A stretch of DNA of 64,000 nucleotides. It comes from Phocoena phocoena (Eukaryota > Chordata > Mammalia > Artiodactyla > Phocoenidae). The translations under genes and the position numbers were made by a program. Under the pieces are notes generated by a model, which saw only the letters and a program-made list of their open reading frames with translations, was not told the DNA's origin and made no database searches. Every line of letters begins with the position of its first letter. The stretch's first letter is position 1. The stretch is taken from assembly GCF_963924675.1 (NCBI RefSeq), contig NC_089226.1:51663124-51727123 (forward strand), in the 5' to 3' direction. Below are positions 23,655-34,020 of the stretch, piece by piece.

Positions 23655-24430
23655 CAAATAGAATTTTTAAGTATATGCATTATGGATGAATGTATAAAAG
23701 ATGTGGTGTGTATAGATAATGGAATAATATCCACACATAAAAATATGAAATCCTGCCATCTGTGACAACATGGATGGACCTTGAGGGCTTTTTACTAAGT
23801 GAAATAAGTCAGACAGAGAAAGACAGATACTGTATGTTCTCACTTATATGTGGAATTCCCCCCTCCCCCAAAGAAAGAAAGAAAGAAAAACAAGCTCATA
23901 CTTACAGATACAGAAAGCAGATTGGTGGCTGTCAGTGGTGGGTGGTGGGGGTGGGTGAAAGGGGTGAAGGGAGTGAAAAGGCACAAACTTCAAGTTGTAA
24001 AATAAATAACTGACGGGGATGTAATACAGAGCATGATGACTATAGTTGTTAATACTGTACAGTCAGCCCTCCATATCTGTAAATGTGGAACTTACAGATA
24101 CAGAAGGCTGACTATACTACATCATTTTAAGTGAGGGACAAGAGCATCCATGGATTTTGGTATTTGTAGGGGTGAGGGTCCTGGAACCCATCACCGGCAG
24201 ATACTGAGGAATGACTGTATTGCATATTTGATAGTTTCTAAGAGAGTGTAGATCCTAAAAGTTCACATCACACACACACAAAATAAATTCTGTAACTACA
24301 TATGGGGACAGGTGTTAACTAGACTTATCGTGGTGATCATTTTGCAATATATAAACATATAAAATAGTTATCTATACACCTTAAAGTAATGTAATGTTAT
24401 ATGACAATTGTACCTCAATTAAAAATAAGT
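23655..24430 (+). mobile_element. Old L1 (L1M-type) 3' end, split by a DNA transposon
   Basis: ORF2 C-terminal coding sequence (the frame reads TTWMDLEGFLLSEISQTEKD and then CMFSLICGIP) is followed by 3' UTR. After the transposon at 24060-24217, the L1 3' end resumes with 'cgtggtgatcattttgcaata' and 'aatgttatatgacaattgtacctcaatt'. The insertion sits in the middle of a repeat of known order, so the relative ages are clear. Confidence 0.85.
24060..24217. mobile_element. MER2-like TcMar-Tigger DNA transposon (MITE)
   Basis: The terminal inverted repeats read CAGTCAGCCCTCC on the left and ...GAGGAATGACTG on the right, with TA dinucleotides on both sides (24058-24059 and 24218-24219), the TcMar target-site duplication. 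The internal 'gagcatccatggattttggtat' and 'ggtcctggaacccatcac' match MER2. At 158 bp it is internally deleted and carries no transposase. Confidence 0.85.
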
Positions 24431-24580
24431 AAAATATATGCATTAATTCTAATTGTCTGATAAAAGACTCTTCCTGCTATTTAGGATCTGTATTTCATTT
24501 AAAGAACAAAAATGCACTTATTCAGTTCCTCATACAATCCTAGAAGGATATTTAAAGTGTGGATTATGAGTAAGTTTTGA

Positions 24581-25380
24581 GTAAGCTCCCCTTAATTGAG
24601 GTTTCACTTTTCGTAGTTTCAGTTACTCATGGTCAACCTTGTTACAAAATTTTAAATGGAAAATTCCAGAAATAAACAACTCACAAGTTTTAAATTACGT
24701 GTCCTCTGAGTGGCATAATGACATCTCTCAACATCCTGCTCAGGACATGAAGCATCCTTTTGTCCAGCTTATCACACCCATTAGTCACTTAGTAGCCATT
24801 TAGGTTATCAGATCGACTCTCACAGTATCAAAGTGCTTGTATTCAAGTCACCCTTACTCTACTTAATAATGACCCCAAAGTACAAGAGTAGTGATGCTGG
24901 CAATTCAGATATGCCAAAGAGAAGCTGTAAAGTGCTTCTTTTAAGTGAAAAGTTGAAAGTCCTCGACTTAAGGAAAGAAAAAAAAAATTGTATGTTGAAG
25001 TTGCAAAGAACTATGGTAGGAACAAATCTCCTATCCATGAAATTGTGAAGAAAGAAAAATAAAAAGAAATTCATGTGAGTTTTGCTGTTGTACCTCAAAT
25101 TGCAAAAGTTATAGCCATGGTGTGTGATAAGTGCTTAGTTAAGATTGGAAAGGCATTAAATTTGTACAATAAGATATTTTGAGAGAGAGAGAGATCTCAT
25201 TCACATAACTTTATTACATTATATTGTTATTAACTGTAATTGTTAATCTCATTACTGTGCCTAGTTTATAAATTAAACTTTATCATAGTCATGTATATAT
25301 AGGAAAAAACATAGTATATACAGGATTCGGCACTATCCATGGTTGCAGGCATCCACTAGGCATCTTGGAAGGTGTGTTTC
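24581..25380 (+). mobile_element. Tigger1-type DNA transposon, internally deleted
   Basis: The left end, 'cttaattgaggtttcactttt', 'ggtcaacc' and 'ttaaatggaaaattccagaaataaacaa' (read in parts), follows Tigger1. A transposase N-terminal relic lies at 24869-25180, after which the element jumps to the 3' region ('gcactatccatggttgcaggcatccactagg'). A GAGAGAGAGAGA stretch marks the junction. The central transposase is missing, so it could only have moved with help from another copy. Confidence 0.8.
24869..25180 (+). pseudogene. Relic of Tigger1 transposase N terminus (TIGD1-like)
   Basis: The frame from the ATG at 24869 reads KSSDAGNSDMPKRSCKVLLL and then SEKLKVLDLRKEKKN, which corresponds to the start of the pogo/Tigger transposase (the region just before and within the first helix-turn-helix, as in the domesticated gene TIGD1). 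Around codon 46 the frame drifts, and the matching sequence continues in another frame up to about 25180 (relic 'gcattaaatttgtacaataag'). The DDE catalytic domain is absent. This is a transposon fossil rather than a host gene. Confidence 0.75.
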
Positions 25381-25554
25381 CTGAAACTAAATGTTGTTAT
25401 CAACTGTTTCCTCCAAGTTCCCAAGGCTTGGTTTTCATTTGTTTACTCCACCAACAGAAACAGACAAATACAGTGATAGCATGAAAATCACATAGTGTAC
25501 TTAGGAAAAGTATACTGAATCATTCATTTTTTAATACAGAAAAAAGAAGATAAT

Positions 25555-25765
25555 ATTCATCATTTGTTGGGCACTAACACGATACCAGGCATGAGCTAAG
25601 TGGATCCACCCTTTACAAGAGTTCCGTGAGGTCAGAAATAATGATATCCTTGTTTCAAAAATTAGGAAACTGAGCATCGCAGGAGTTAAGTCACTTACCT
25701 AAGGTAAATTAAATCATCCAGGATGGCTGACTCCAAACTTCTTGCTCATGTGCTGCTGCTGACAA
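25555..25765 (-). mobile_element. MIR relic, reverse orientation
   Basis: 'tcatttgttgggcactaaca', 'ccaggcatgagctaag', 'aaaattaggaaactgagcatcgcagg', 'gttaagtcacttacctaagg' is the reverse complement of MIR. Confidence 0.8.
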
Positions 25766-25791
25766 TGCACTGGTTTTGAAGCAAAGAAAAT

Positions 25792-26569
25792 ATGTTTTTT
25801 GGGAAAATACAGTCTCTCAAGAGACTCTTGATCATGGGCAAGACTGTACACTCTGTGAGAAGCTTGGGAGAGGGCCATGGTGAGAAAGATGGGTATCCTA
25901 TTAGTCAAGCTGTGATTGGAGCAGATGGACAGTTCTTGCCCATCAGGTCAGACCACCTGCAATACCCTAGCTATGTGCTATCTAGGTCTGAAGGGAACAA
26001 AATGGATCGGATGGGGAGGGGTAGGTATTTGTTTTCCCACCCTCAGGTCCTAGAGGCTATCCTTTTAAAAGACAAGATCCATAAAACCAGAGGGACACTT
26101 CTGGTATCACTGGTATCAGGGAACCCCAAATCCTACAAAAAGCCTACAATCCCTCCACCCCAACTTTTATTTCCATGCTGCCATGGAAACCTTTGGACCA
26201 CTTTACACAGGCCCAGGTGTAGAACACATTCAAAGACATTCTACCTGCCTAGACTAACCAGTCCCGATATAGCAATGACCTAAAGTGATCAAACTGATCA
26301 CTTGGGATGAACAAGGTTACCATAAGTTGATCAGACATATTAAAAGGGATAAAAAATATAAACCAACTACTCGGGACCCAAAGAGAGCTCCAGAGTTTCT
26401 ATTTCAGGCACATCAATCCAGACCCATTATCTTGGGCAGCCCTCTCTATTCTACTAGACTAACAGGCTCAGACACACTGACAGTCCCAGTATACCAGGAG
26501 TGCAGCCCTAGTCACCTAGGAAGGGAGGTGAGCTCCATCACATGGTCATCTTCCATCCTTTCTAATTAA
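25792..26569 (+). other. Two adjacent open frames of unknown origin
   Basis: A 163-codon frame (25792-26283) is followed within 2 bases by a 94-codon frame (26285-26569) in another phase. Together they keep about 780 bp open in DNA that elsewhere breaks every 60-80 codons, and this block is more GC-rich than its neighbours. I recognise no domain, signal peptide or membrane segment. The first protein is basic with a proline-rich stretch near residues 130-145 (PTIPPPQLLF). The second starts LITWDEQGYHKLIRHIKRDK. A 9-bp inverted repeat (AAGTGATCA…TGATCACTT, 26283-26303) sits at the frame junction. It could be a decayed endogenous element, a processed pseudogene, or chance. Confidence 0.3.
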
Positions 26570-26958
26570 TTAATTTTTAAGACTTATTTTCTCAAGATAG
26601 TGGTGAACAGAGATGTCATATGATCACATTAGTCAATATCAAGCAAGTCTGTGGCATGTAACAGAAAAAAAAATTCAACACTCTGGTTAGCTGGTGAATA
26701 TTTGAGTTCATATTTAGGAATTGCTTAGAGTGCATAGCAATACGGTTGGAAATGGGAAAGGGGCTTGAAACAGCATTAGTGCCGCACCTCACAGAAAACA
26801 GAGAAAATGTTCATTGATCATATCACAAAAAAGAGCAGAGATGGAGGTTGGTGCCTGGGGATGTAGAAAGTGGGTGACCAAACGCCCCCGATGCGTCTTG
26901 CCAATTCCCTTCTGGCATTGAATTTATAAATGTTAACCATTTTAACTTTAAAACTTTT

Positions 26959-27165
26959 TTTTTTTTTTTTTTGCGGTACGTGGGCCTCTCACTGCCGTGG
27001 CCCCTCCCGCCGTGGAGCACAGGCTCCGGACGCACAGGCTCACCGGCCATGGCCCACGGGCCCAGCCGCTCCGCGGCACGTGGGATCCTCCCGGACCGGG
27101 GCACGAACCCGTGTCCCCTGCATCGGCAGGCGGACCCTCAACGAACTGCGCCACCAGGGAAGCCC
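26959..27165 (-). mobile_element. CHR-type SINE, short form, with 10-bp TSD
   Basis: Reverse-oriented short form with little divergence from the other copies. TAAAACTTTT repeats lie at 26949-26958 and 27166-27175. Confidence 0.96.
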
Positions 27166-27479
27166 TAAAACTTTTAAAAAGCTATTTATAAGCAGTTTAT
27201 GTGGTTCTGCAGCTATCACGGGGTCAGATTTTAACAAAACTTTATTTTTCATGGACTTGTACTTTCATAAATTTCATATTTGTCACTATATACACAAGCA
27301 ATGAGATCAACAGCTCTCATTACAAAGAAATATAGAACACGTTTGAGATCCCATGTCCAATCTAGCAATAAGTCCTTATCTCCACCTACAAAATATTCCC
27401 CATATCAGGGCACTTCTCACCACCCTATCTATATTCCCAGTCCAAGCCACAATTCCAGCTGTCCTCAACAAGACCAGTG

Positions 27480-27945
27480 TAGATTAATTACTGACCTCTT
27501 TCTTCCCCTCCTCCTCCGAAGAACAACCAGAAGGATCTATTAAAAATCACAAATTAAATCATGTGCCTCGCTCCTTAAAATTCTCCAGTGGATTCCCATA
27601 ACATTTAGATTACAGTCCAGACAATTAAGTTGGAACCCTACTGTCTTCTGAATTTCCTCTCCTACTTTCCTATCTCTAGCTTACTACATTGGGTCACACA
27701 GACTCTTACACCTCCTGTTCCCACTGCCTGGTGTATCTTTTCCTGGATGTAGGCTTGGCTCATTCTTTGTCTTCATTGAAGTCTTTCTGCTCAGAAGAGC
27801 AACCTTTGAGTGGCCTTTCTGAAACACGTGCTCTTCATCCCTTTACCCTATTTGATTTTTCTTTGTAACATTTGTAATTATCTGTAATTGTTTGGTTTTT
27901 TGGTTTGTTAATTATTTAGTATCTGTGTGCTTTATGAGGGAGAAA
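27480..27945 (+). mobile_element. LINE2 (L2) 3' portion
   Basis: Long ordered match to the L2 3' end: 'gtgcctcgctccttaaaattctccagtggattccc', 'ctcctgttcccactgcctgg', 'cttcattgaagtctttctgctcag', 'atctgtgtgctttatgaggg' (read in parts). The L2 reverse transcriptase is not recognisable. Confidence 0.75.
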
Positions 27946-28194
27946 AAAAAAACGTTCAGTTTTAACCAAAGCTATTAATTTATTGTTGGATGAGTTAATA
28001 AACTAATTATGAAATGAAATACTATTTTAATAATGAGTTAAGATCTGCTACATTGTTCCATGTTATGCTGAGTACAATACTAAAGGTCAGTGAAATGATG
28101 ATAAAATAAGTTCATCAAGTAAAAGGAGTCAAACTACTTGGGGAAAGAATGAGGAACTTCATAGAAACCACGGTGATCATGACAGAGTTGACAT

Positions 28195-28660
28195 TGATAA
28201 TGATAGTTGTCATGTAGTTGACAGGTTCTATGTGCCAGGCACTATACTAGGTGTCTTACCTACATGAGCTTATTTGACCTTCAAAATTCTATGTAATAGG
28301 GGCTTCGCTGGTGGCGCAGTGGTTGAGAGTCCGCCTGCTGATGCAGGGGACACGGGTTCGTGCCCCGGTCCGGGAAGATCCCACATGCCGCGGCGTGGCT
28401 GGGCCCGTGAACCATGGCCGCTGAGCCTGTGCGTCCCGAGCCTGTGCTCCGCAATGGGAGAGGCCACAGCAGTGAGAGGCCTGCGTACCGCAAAAAAAAA
28501 AAAATTCTATGTAATAGATAATATTATACCCATTTTACAAAGAAGGAAACTAAAGTTCAAGAGGTTAAATAATTTCCCAGTTAGGACTTGGTATTATCTG
28601 GCTTGAATGTTAAATCTGGGTCTATCTGAGTCTAAAGCCTGTGCTTTTTACCATTTGGCT
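28195..28660 (-). mobile_element. MIR, reverse orientation, split by a SINE
   Basis: Left part 28195-28299 ('ttctatgtgccaggcactatactaggtgtctta', read in parts), right part 28501-28660 ('cccattttacaaagaaggaaactaaagttcaagaggtt', 'gaatgttaaatctgggtct'). The two halves join into one MIR once the SINE and one target-site copy are removed. Confidence 0.85.
28300..28500 (+). mobile_element. CHR-type SINE, short form, with 17-bp TSD
   Basis: Begins GGGGCTTCGCTGGTGGCGC, has A-box-like TGGCGCAGTGG (about 28313-28323) and B-box-like GGGTTCGTGCC (28354-28364), and ends GAGAGGCCTGCGTACCGC plus A13. AAAATTCTATGTAATAG repeats perfectly at 28283-28299 and 28501-28517. Confidence 0.98.
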
Positions 28661-29117
28661 GTATTTTATGAGTTATAGCTTGTTCTGGGAAAATCCTGCC
28701 ATAAATGCAAACAGAGCAGTGTCTTGAGAATAGTGTGCTTTAGATTGCTAACTTCAGCTCTACTACTTTCTACTAACTAGACAGCAGATACGTAATTTAT
28801 TTTCTGTGAGTCTCAATTTTCTCATGTATAAAGTAGAACAACTTGTCAATGTCTTGTGAATATTAAATTAAATAATCCATGTAAATCACTTAGTACAATG
28901 CCCATAACAAAGTGATCACTCCCTACAGGCTTCTTTACTCCCCTCAATCCAGCCCTAGAACTGTGAATCCAATTATGATACATATTTCTCATTGGACACT
29001 TAATGAACATTTATCAATGAAGGTTGTTTTCTCCTCAAATTCCATAATCCTTTAGACAAGTACAGTTCCTCAGGAGTTGAAAAATAGATTAAAAACACAT
29101 TTTAAAAATATTTTTCT
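28661..29117. other. Non-coding stretch with probable MIR texture
   Basis: 'cttcagctctactactttctactaactag' to 'gtagaacaacttgtcaatg' and 'gtacaatgcccataaca' (28745-28915) suggests another plus-strand MIR, too decayed to bound. Confidence 0.45.
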
Positions 29118-29452
29118 GGGGACTTGCCTGGTGGCGCAGTGGTTGAGAATCCACCTGCCAATTTAGGGGACACAGGTTCGAGCCCTGGTCCAGGAAGATC
29201 CCACATGCCTTAGAGCAACTAAGCCTGTGTGCCACAACTACTGAGCCTGTGCTCTAGAGCCCGTGAGCCACAACTACTGAGCCCGCCTGCCACAACTACT
29301 GAAACCCACGTGCCTAGAGCCGGTGCTCCTCAACAAGAGAAGCCACTGCAATAAGAAGCCTGCACACTGCAACGAAGAGTAGCCCCTGCTCGCCTCAACT
29401 AGAGAAAGCCCACAGGCAGCAACAAAGACCCAACACAGCCTAAAATAAAATA
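29118..29452 (+). mobile_element. CHR-type SINE, long form
   Basis: Starts GGGGACTTGCCTGGTGGCGC, runs through CACAACTACTGAGCC blocks to AAAGACCCAACACAGCC and an A-rich end. The flanks ACATTTTAAA at 29097 and 29452 are a probable target-site duplication. Confidence 0.95.
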
Positions 29453-29764
29453 CATTTTAAATATAATTAAATAAAATGTTAACTTATAAAAAATATTTTT
29501 CTAAATTCAAGAGCACATAAAGTAAGAATATATTTTTAATTTGGTTTGGTTGTTCAGATTTTAAAATAAAATTTGTTTCCAAAGGCTACCTTAGCAATTA
29601 TAGGTCCTTCATTATTTAAAGAGGTTAGCACTCCTTGATTGTCTCCTACTAAATAATGAATACAGAAGAAATGATGTCTGTTAATGACATAGAAATAGTT
29701 TTATATTATACTTTATTTTTTTGTTGAAACCAGTTGTTTCTCAGTACATCAGTTCCCTTGATAT

Positions 29765-30155
29765 GTTAATGATATATGAAATCTAAAACAAAAAATTGGT
29801 TCTGAAGAACCTAGGGGCAGGACAGGAATAAAGACACAGACATAGAGAATGGACTTGAGGACACGGGGAGGGTAAGCTGGGACAAAGTGAGAGAGTGGCA
29901 TGGACATATATACACTACCAAATGTGAAATAGATAGCTAGTGGGAAGCAGCCGCATAGCGCAGGGAGATCAGCTCTGTGCTTTGTGTCCACCCAGAGGGG
30001 TGGGATAGGGAGGGTGGCAGGGACACTCAAGAGGGAGGGGATATGGGGATGTATGTATATGTATAGCTGATTCACTTTGTTATACAGCAGAAACTAACAC
30101 ACCAATGTAAAGCAATTATACTGCAATAAAGATTTTAAAAACAAACAAACAAAAA
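29765..30155 (+). mobile_element. 5'-truncated L1 3' UTR
   Basis: Contains GGTTCTGAAGAACCTAGGGG, GTCCACCCAGAGGGGTGGG, GTATAGCTGATTCACTTTG and the terminal AAGCAATTATACTGCAATAA with an A-rich (AAAC)n tail. It belongs to the same type as the L1 copies at 20.2, 48-54 and 57.1 kb. The target-site duplication is not clear. Confidence 0.92.
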
Positions 30156-30721
30156 ACTCATCTGGCCTTCAGGAGAGGAAACCTTCAAACCTTTTGCCAA
30201 AATCAGTTTTCTCTTTTTTTTTATGCTGCTTTGAGCTTTTCCCCAGAAGAGCATGAGACTCTTATTTCTCTTAGTATGATTGTTGTTGATCTGTACTTAA
30301 TATAGTCAAATTTTTTTCATCCTTCCGTATTCAATGAAGTCATAAGATTCAAAACATCAAGCTCTTGCCTGATGAATTCTTCTTAAACCAATGCTAGACT
30401 TGTTATTTATACCCGTGCTCTAAAATACTGATACTAATTAGAAAACTATTTTAGAAATATACACAAATATTTATTTATTTATTTTCATTATGCATCATTT
30501 CCTGTTTTTCTTATTGATTTTGGAACTATCAGAACTTCTATGATAAATTATAAAATATCACTCCTACTACCTCTTTCATTCCAATCTCTAAAGCATCATG
30601 TCACGTAAGCTTATTTTTACCCCACAGATTCAATTAAAATGCATTCATTGATATTAATCACAGAAATTCTAGATTTGTTAAAAAGAATATGTCATTACCT
30701 TGTTTATTTAATTATATAGGC

Positions 30722-31044
30722 CAAGGGTCAGAAAGCTTTTCCTGTAAAGCACAAAATAGTAAATATTTTAGACTTGTGAGTCATATGGCATTTTTTGTAA
30801 CTAGTCAATTCTGCCCTTATAATGTGAAATCAGCCGAAGACAATACATAAATGAATGCATGTGAATTCAGTAAAATTTCATAGACAAAAAATTGAATTTT
30901 GTATCATATTCATTGTTTAAAAATATTATTCTTTTGACTCTTTTTTTCAATTTTTTAAAACTATAAAAATTACCCCTAGCTCACAGGCTCCAAATGAGTC
31001 AGTGGGCTGTATTTGGCTCATAGGACTTTGTATGCTGACCCTTG
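30722..31044. mobile_element. hAT-type (Charlie-like) MITE
   Basis: The ends carry perfect 10-bp terminal inverted repeats (CAAGGGTCAG at 30722-30731, CTGACCCTTG at 31035-31044). Flanking 8-mers ATATAGGC and ATACTGGC match at 6 of 8 positions, as expected of an old hAT 8-bp duplication. Internal 'tttcctgtaaagcacaaaatagtaaatatttta' and 'agtgggctgtatttggctcata' match the widespread mammalian element with ends CAGGGGTCGGCAAAC. It has no transposase. Confidence 0.85.
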
Positions 31045-32089
31045 ATACTGGCTCTCCCCTTTTTCAGAGGTTTATCAATATCATAATTCTACATTTATGT
31101 AGAGAATCTTGATTTGTATGTGAATTGTCACTATATTTGGAGAAACCATAAATCAGAAAAAAAATGAAAATAATGGGAAGAATGTGGAGAATACAGCCAG
31201 TGAACTAGTAAAGAAATGACAAAATTATCAGTCTAATGAAGAGAAAAATAAACGTAAATGTATAGGAAAAGAAATAGAACAAAACCTATGGTTGTATTAT
31301 GTTCTTTTAAAATATATTAAAATAATTTATCTAAAATTGTACTTACAAGTACAGTAGACTAAGTTGATATAAAAAATCCAAAATTTACTCCAAGTAGATA
31401 CATATAATGTTGAATAACAAATAACTGTAAAAATTAAAATATAACTATGAGTTTAAACCAAATCAGGACAATACCCAGGAGCAGTAAACATGAGTTGAAT
31501 CTGAAGTAGAATCATTCAATTTCAGAACAGAAATAGATATAAGCCCTTCAAGAACTAGAAGCTGGAGTTAGAAAGCCCACATGGAGAGGCCACAGAAACT
31601 GAACTATTAGGATAAGGCTCAAATATAACTTATTTATGAACTTGAACTTGTCTAGTCCCTAAAATGAGAATATAAAACGTCTTCTCAGTAGCTACAGGTA
31701 CCTTGATAGAAATTTTCCATTGCCACAAGGCTTACAGCTAAGAAAAAAAAAATCTACACTATGCATATTCTATCCGTGGTTATGATAGCCTCATTCTCAG
31801 TATTCTCATGGTGCATGAATAAAATGGCCATATAGCCTAGTTGGTCCTGGACAGTCCTGGTACACGTCTGGGATAAAGTTCCCATTCACTTTCATAAGTG
31901 TCCTGTTTGGGTAATAAATTATAATATCATCCTATTTATAGCTACACATTGAGAACTTAATGCAGAAATTGATCAAGAACTGATGGAGACTTAGGGCCTG
32001 CACTGAAGCAAATCAGAAGCTCTCCTTCGGTGACTCAGGATAGAGAGGATTCACATAACACACACATACACACACACACCAATAAGATA
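31045..32089. other. Non-coding stretch, nothing recognised
   Basis: AT-rich, with no assigned repeat and no coding frame. A short CA tract lies at 32060-32079. Confidence 0.45.
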
Positions 32090-33010
32090 AAAATTCCTAT
32101 AGTTGAGCCCACAGTCAAAAATTGCAAATGTGACATGACACAATCCACAATGGGGAGAATCAGTCAATACGACACAGTGGAGAATTTATGATATCAATAC
32201 AACTGATATCAGTACAACTGAAAGAGATATTTTTAAGTGAGTAAATAAAGACAAAATAGAAATTTAAACAATAACAAAATATAATGGTAAAATCAGGGGA
32301 TATGAAAGATAATCAAGTAGAACTTCTAGACCAAATATCTACATAGCTATTGAAAAAAATAGCAATAACCTAAACTGATGACTTAAAGGGTAGACCAGAC
32401 ATAAAATCCTATAGATATTTATTGAACTAAATGATACAACTCAAGAAATAGCTCAAGACGTAGTTCAGAGAAATAAAAAATAGAAAATATGAGTGAACTT
32501 ATGAGACACTAAAGATCCAAAGAAAAATCCCTATATATTTGAATATATAATGACTAACAATTTCCCAGAATTGGAGAAAGATTTGACTCTTGATATAGAA
32601 GGAGAACAATGAATCCTGAGCAGGAAAAATAGATATTTACACCAGACACCTCATAATGAAAATGTGTAACATCAGAACAAAAGACAGAGAAAATAATGTT
32701 AAATATTTTGAGACAAAGATTACTACAGAGTAATAACAAAGATATAATCAATTGAAGATGGACTTTTCTTCAGGAATGGTGAATAGCATAAGACCATTGA
32801 TTGATATCTTCAAGGTACTGGAAGAAGATAATTATTAACCTAGAATTGGACACTAAGCTGAATTATTAGTAACTTAATACTTAAAGCCATTTTTGGACTA
32901 GCCAAGTTTGAGAGAGTAAATTAATCCCGACTGACCTTAAAAGATCCAAAGAATAATATTCTTAAGGAAAAAGAATATTGAACCAGAAGGAAGGCATTCA
33001 ATAAAAAAAA
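32090..33010 (+). mobile_element. Ancient L1/HAL1-like ORF1 region
   Basis: The ordered blocks 'caatttcccagaattggagaaagatttgactctt', 'acaatgaatcctgagcagg', 'acaccagacacctcataatga', 'atcttcaaggtactggaagaagataattattaacctagaatt' and 'gaaccagaaggaagg' (read in parts) correspond to the RNA-binding and C-terminal parts of an L1 ORF1, here without an open frame. Without ORF2 alongside it may be a HAL1-type half-LINE or just a fragment. A 15-bp tandem duplication (TGATATCAATACAAC) lies inside at about 32189-32218. Confidence 0.65.
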
Positions 33011-33182
33011 AAGCAATTGTTAGCAAAGATGTTAGTGAACATATTAGTAAATAATATTTTTTTCTTCGCATTCCTCTCCATTTGACTTGAAATTCATTAA
33101 ATTTATGTTTCAGATGCCCTTCATTAAGCCATTGAGGGTTATTAGTTATGTAGCTTAAAAGAAAGGCCATCATTGTACTCTT

Positions 33183-33401
33183 TTTTTTTTTTTTTTGCGG
33201 TACGCGGGCCTCTCACTGTTGTGGCCTCTCCCGTTGCGGAGCACAGGCTCCGGACCCGCAGGCTCAGCGGCCATGGCTCAGCGGCCATGGCTCACGGGCC
33301 CAGCCGCTCCGCGGCACTTGGGATCTTCCTGGACCGGGGCACGAACCTGTGTCCCCTGCATCGGCAGGTGGACTCTCAACCACTGCGCCACCAGGGAAGC
33401 C
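33183..33401 (-). mobile_element. CHR-type SINE, short form, with 16-bp TSD and internal duplication
   Basis: Reverse-oriented short form. CCATCATTGTACTCTT repeats at 33167-33182 and 33402-33417. The 14-mer GGCTCAGCGGCCAT is duplicated in tandem inside the element (33261-33274 and 33275-33288), which none of the other copies here shows. Confidence 0.97.
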
Positions 33402-33443
33402 CCATCATTGTACTCTTGATCCAGGTATGACTGGATCACATTT

Positions 33444-33468
33444 ACACACACACACACACACACACACA
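33444..33468. repeat. (CA)n microsatellite
   Basis: Uninterrupted CA repeat just beyond the SINE's right flank. Confidence 0.9.
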
Positions 33469-33837
33469 CTCACTACACGTACAGTGTATATCATTGAACT
33501 CTCAAAGGTTGTGTGGTATTAAGTAAATTAGTTGATTTAAATTTGGGTCTTATGAATAAATAATTTTTTAAAAGTTCTTAACTAATTTTTGTTGTCTTAA
33601 CTGATTATGCAACACCAAAGTTTATCAAAGGCCTCGTGTGTTTCCTACTCTGTAATATTACAACCTGTGACTAATGTAGCATGTTCAACTACAATTGCAT
33701 GTGTGGGAAGTATAAAATGTAGATAGAGCTTACACAATTTACCTCATAAACATACAGACACAGTGAGCAATAATATTCTTTAGCATATTTATCTAGAGAC
33801 ACACTAATAATACTTGGTGATAGTGGAAATTTCTGTC

Positions 33838-34020
33838 AGCACTGCCCTTTATGGTAGCCAGTTAACACAAGTGATTGTTGAGCACTTGCAATGTAGTTAA
33901 TATAAATGAGATACTAAATTTTTATGTTTACTTTCTGTCAATTCTTACGCTTATGTTTAAATGACCAGATGTGCCTGGTGGCGATCACAGTGGATGGTAC
34001 TGGTCTGGAAGTACAGTTTG
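33838..34020 (-). mobile_element. Probable hAT-type DNA transposon fragment
   Basis: 'cactgccctttatggtagcc', 'gattgttgagcacttgcaatg', 'aatgagatactaaatttttatg' and a tail 'atggtactggtctgg' follow the order of a common mammalian hAT MITE ending TCTATTGGACAGTGCTG. Ends are worn and duplications not visible. Confidence 0.5.
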
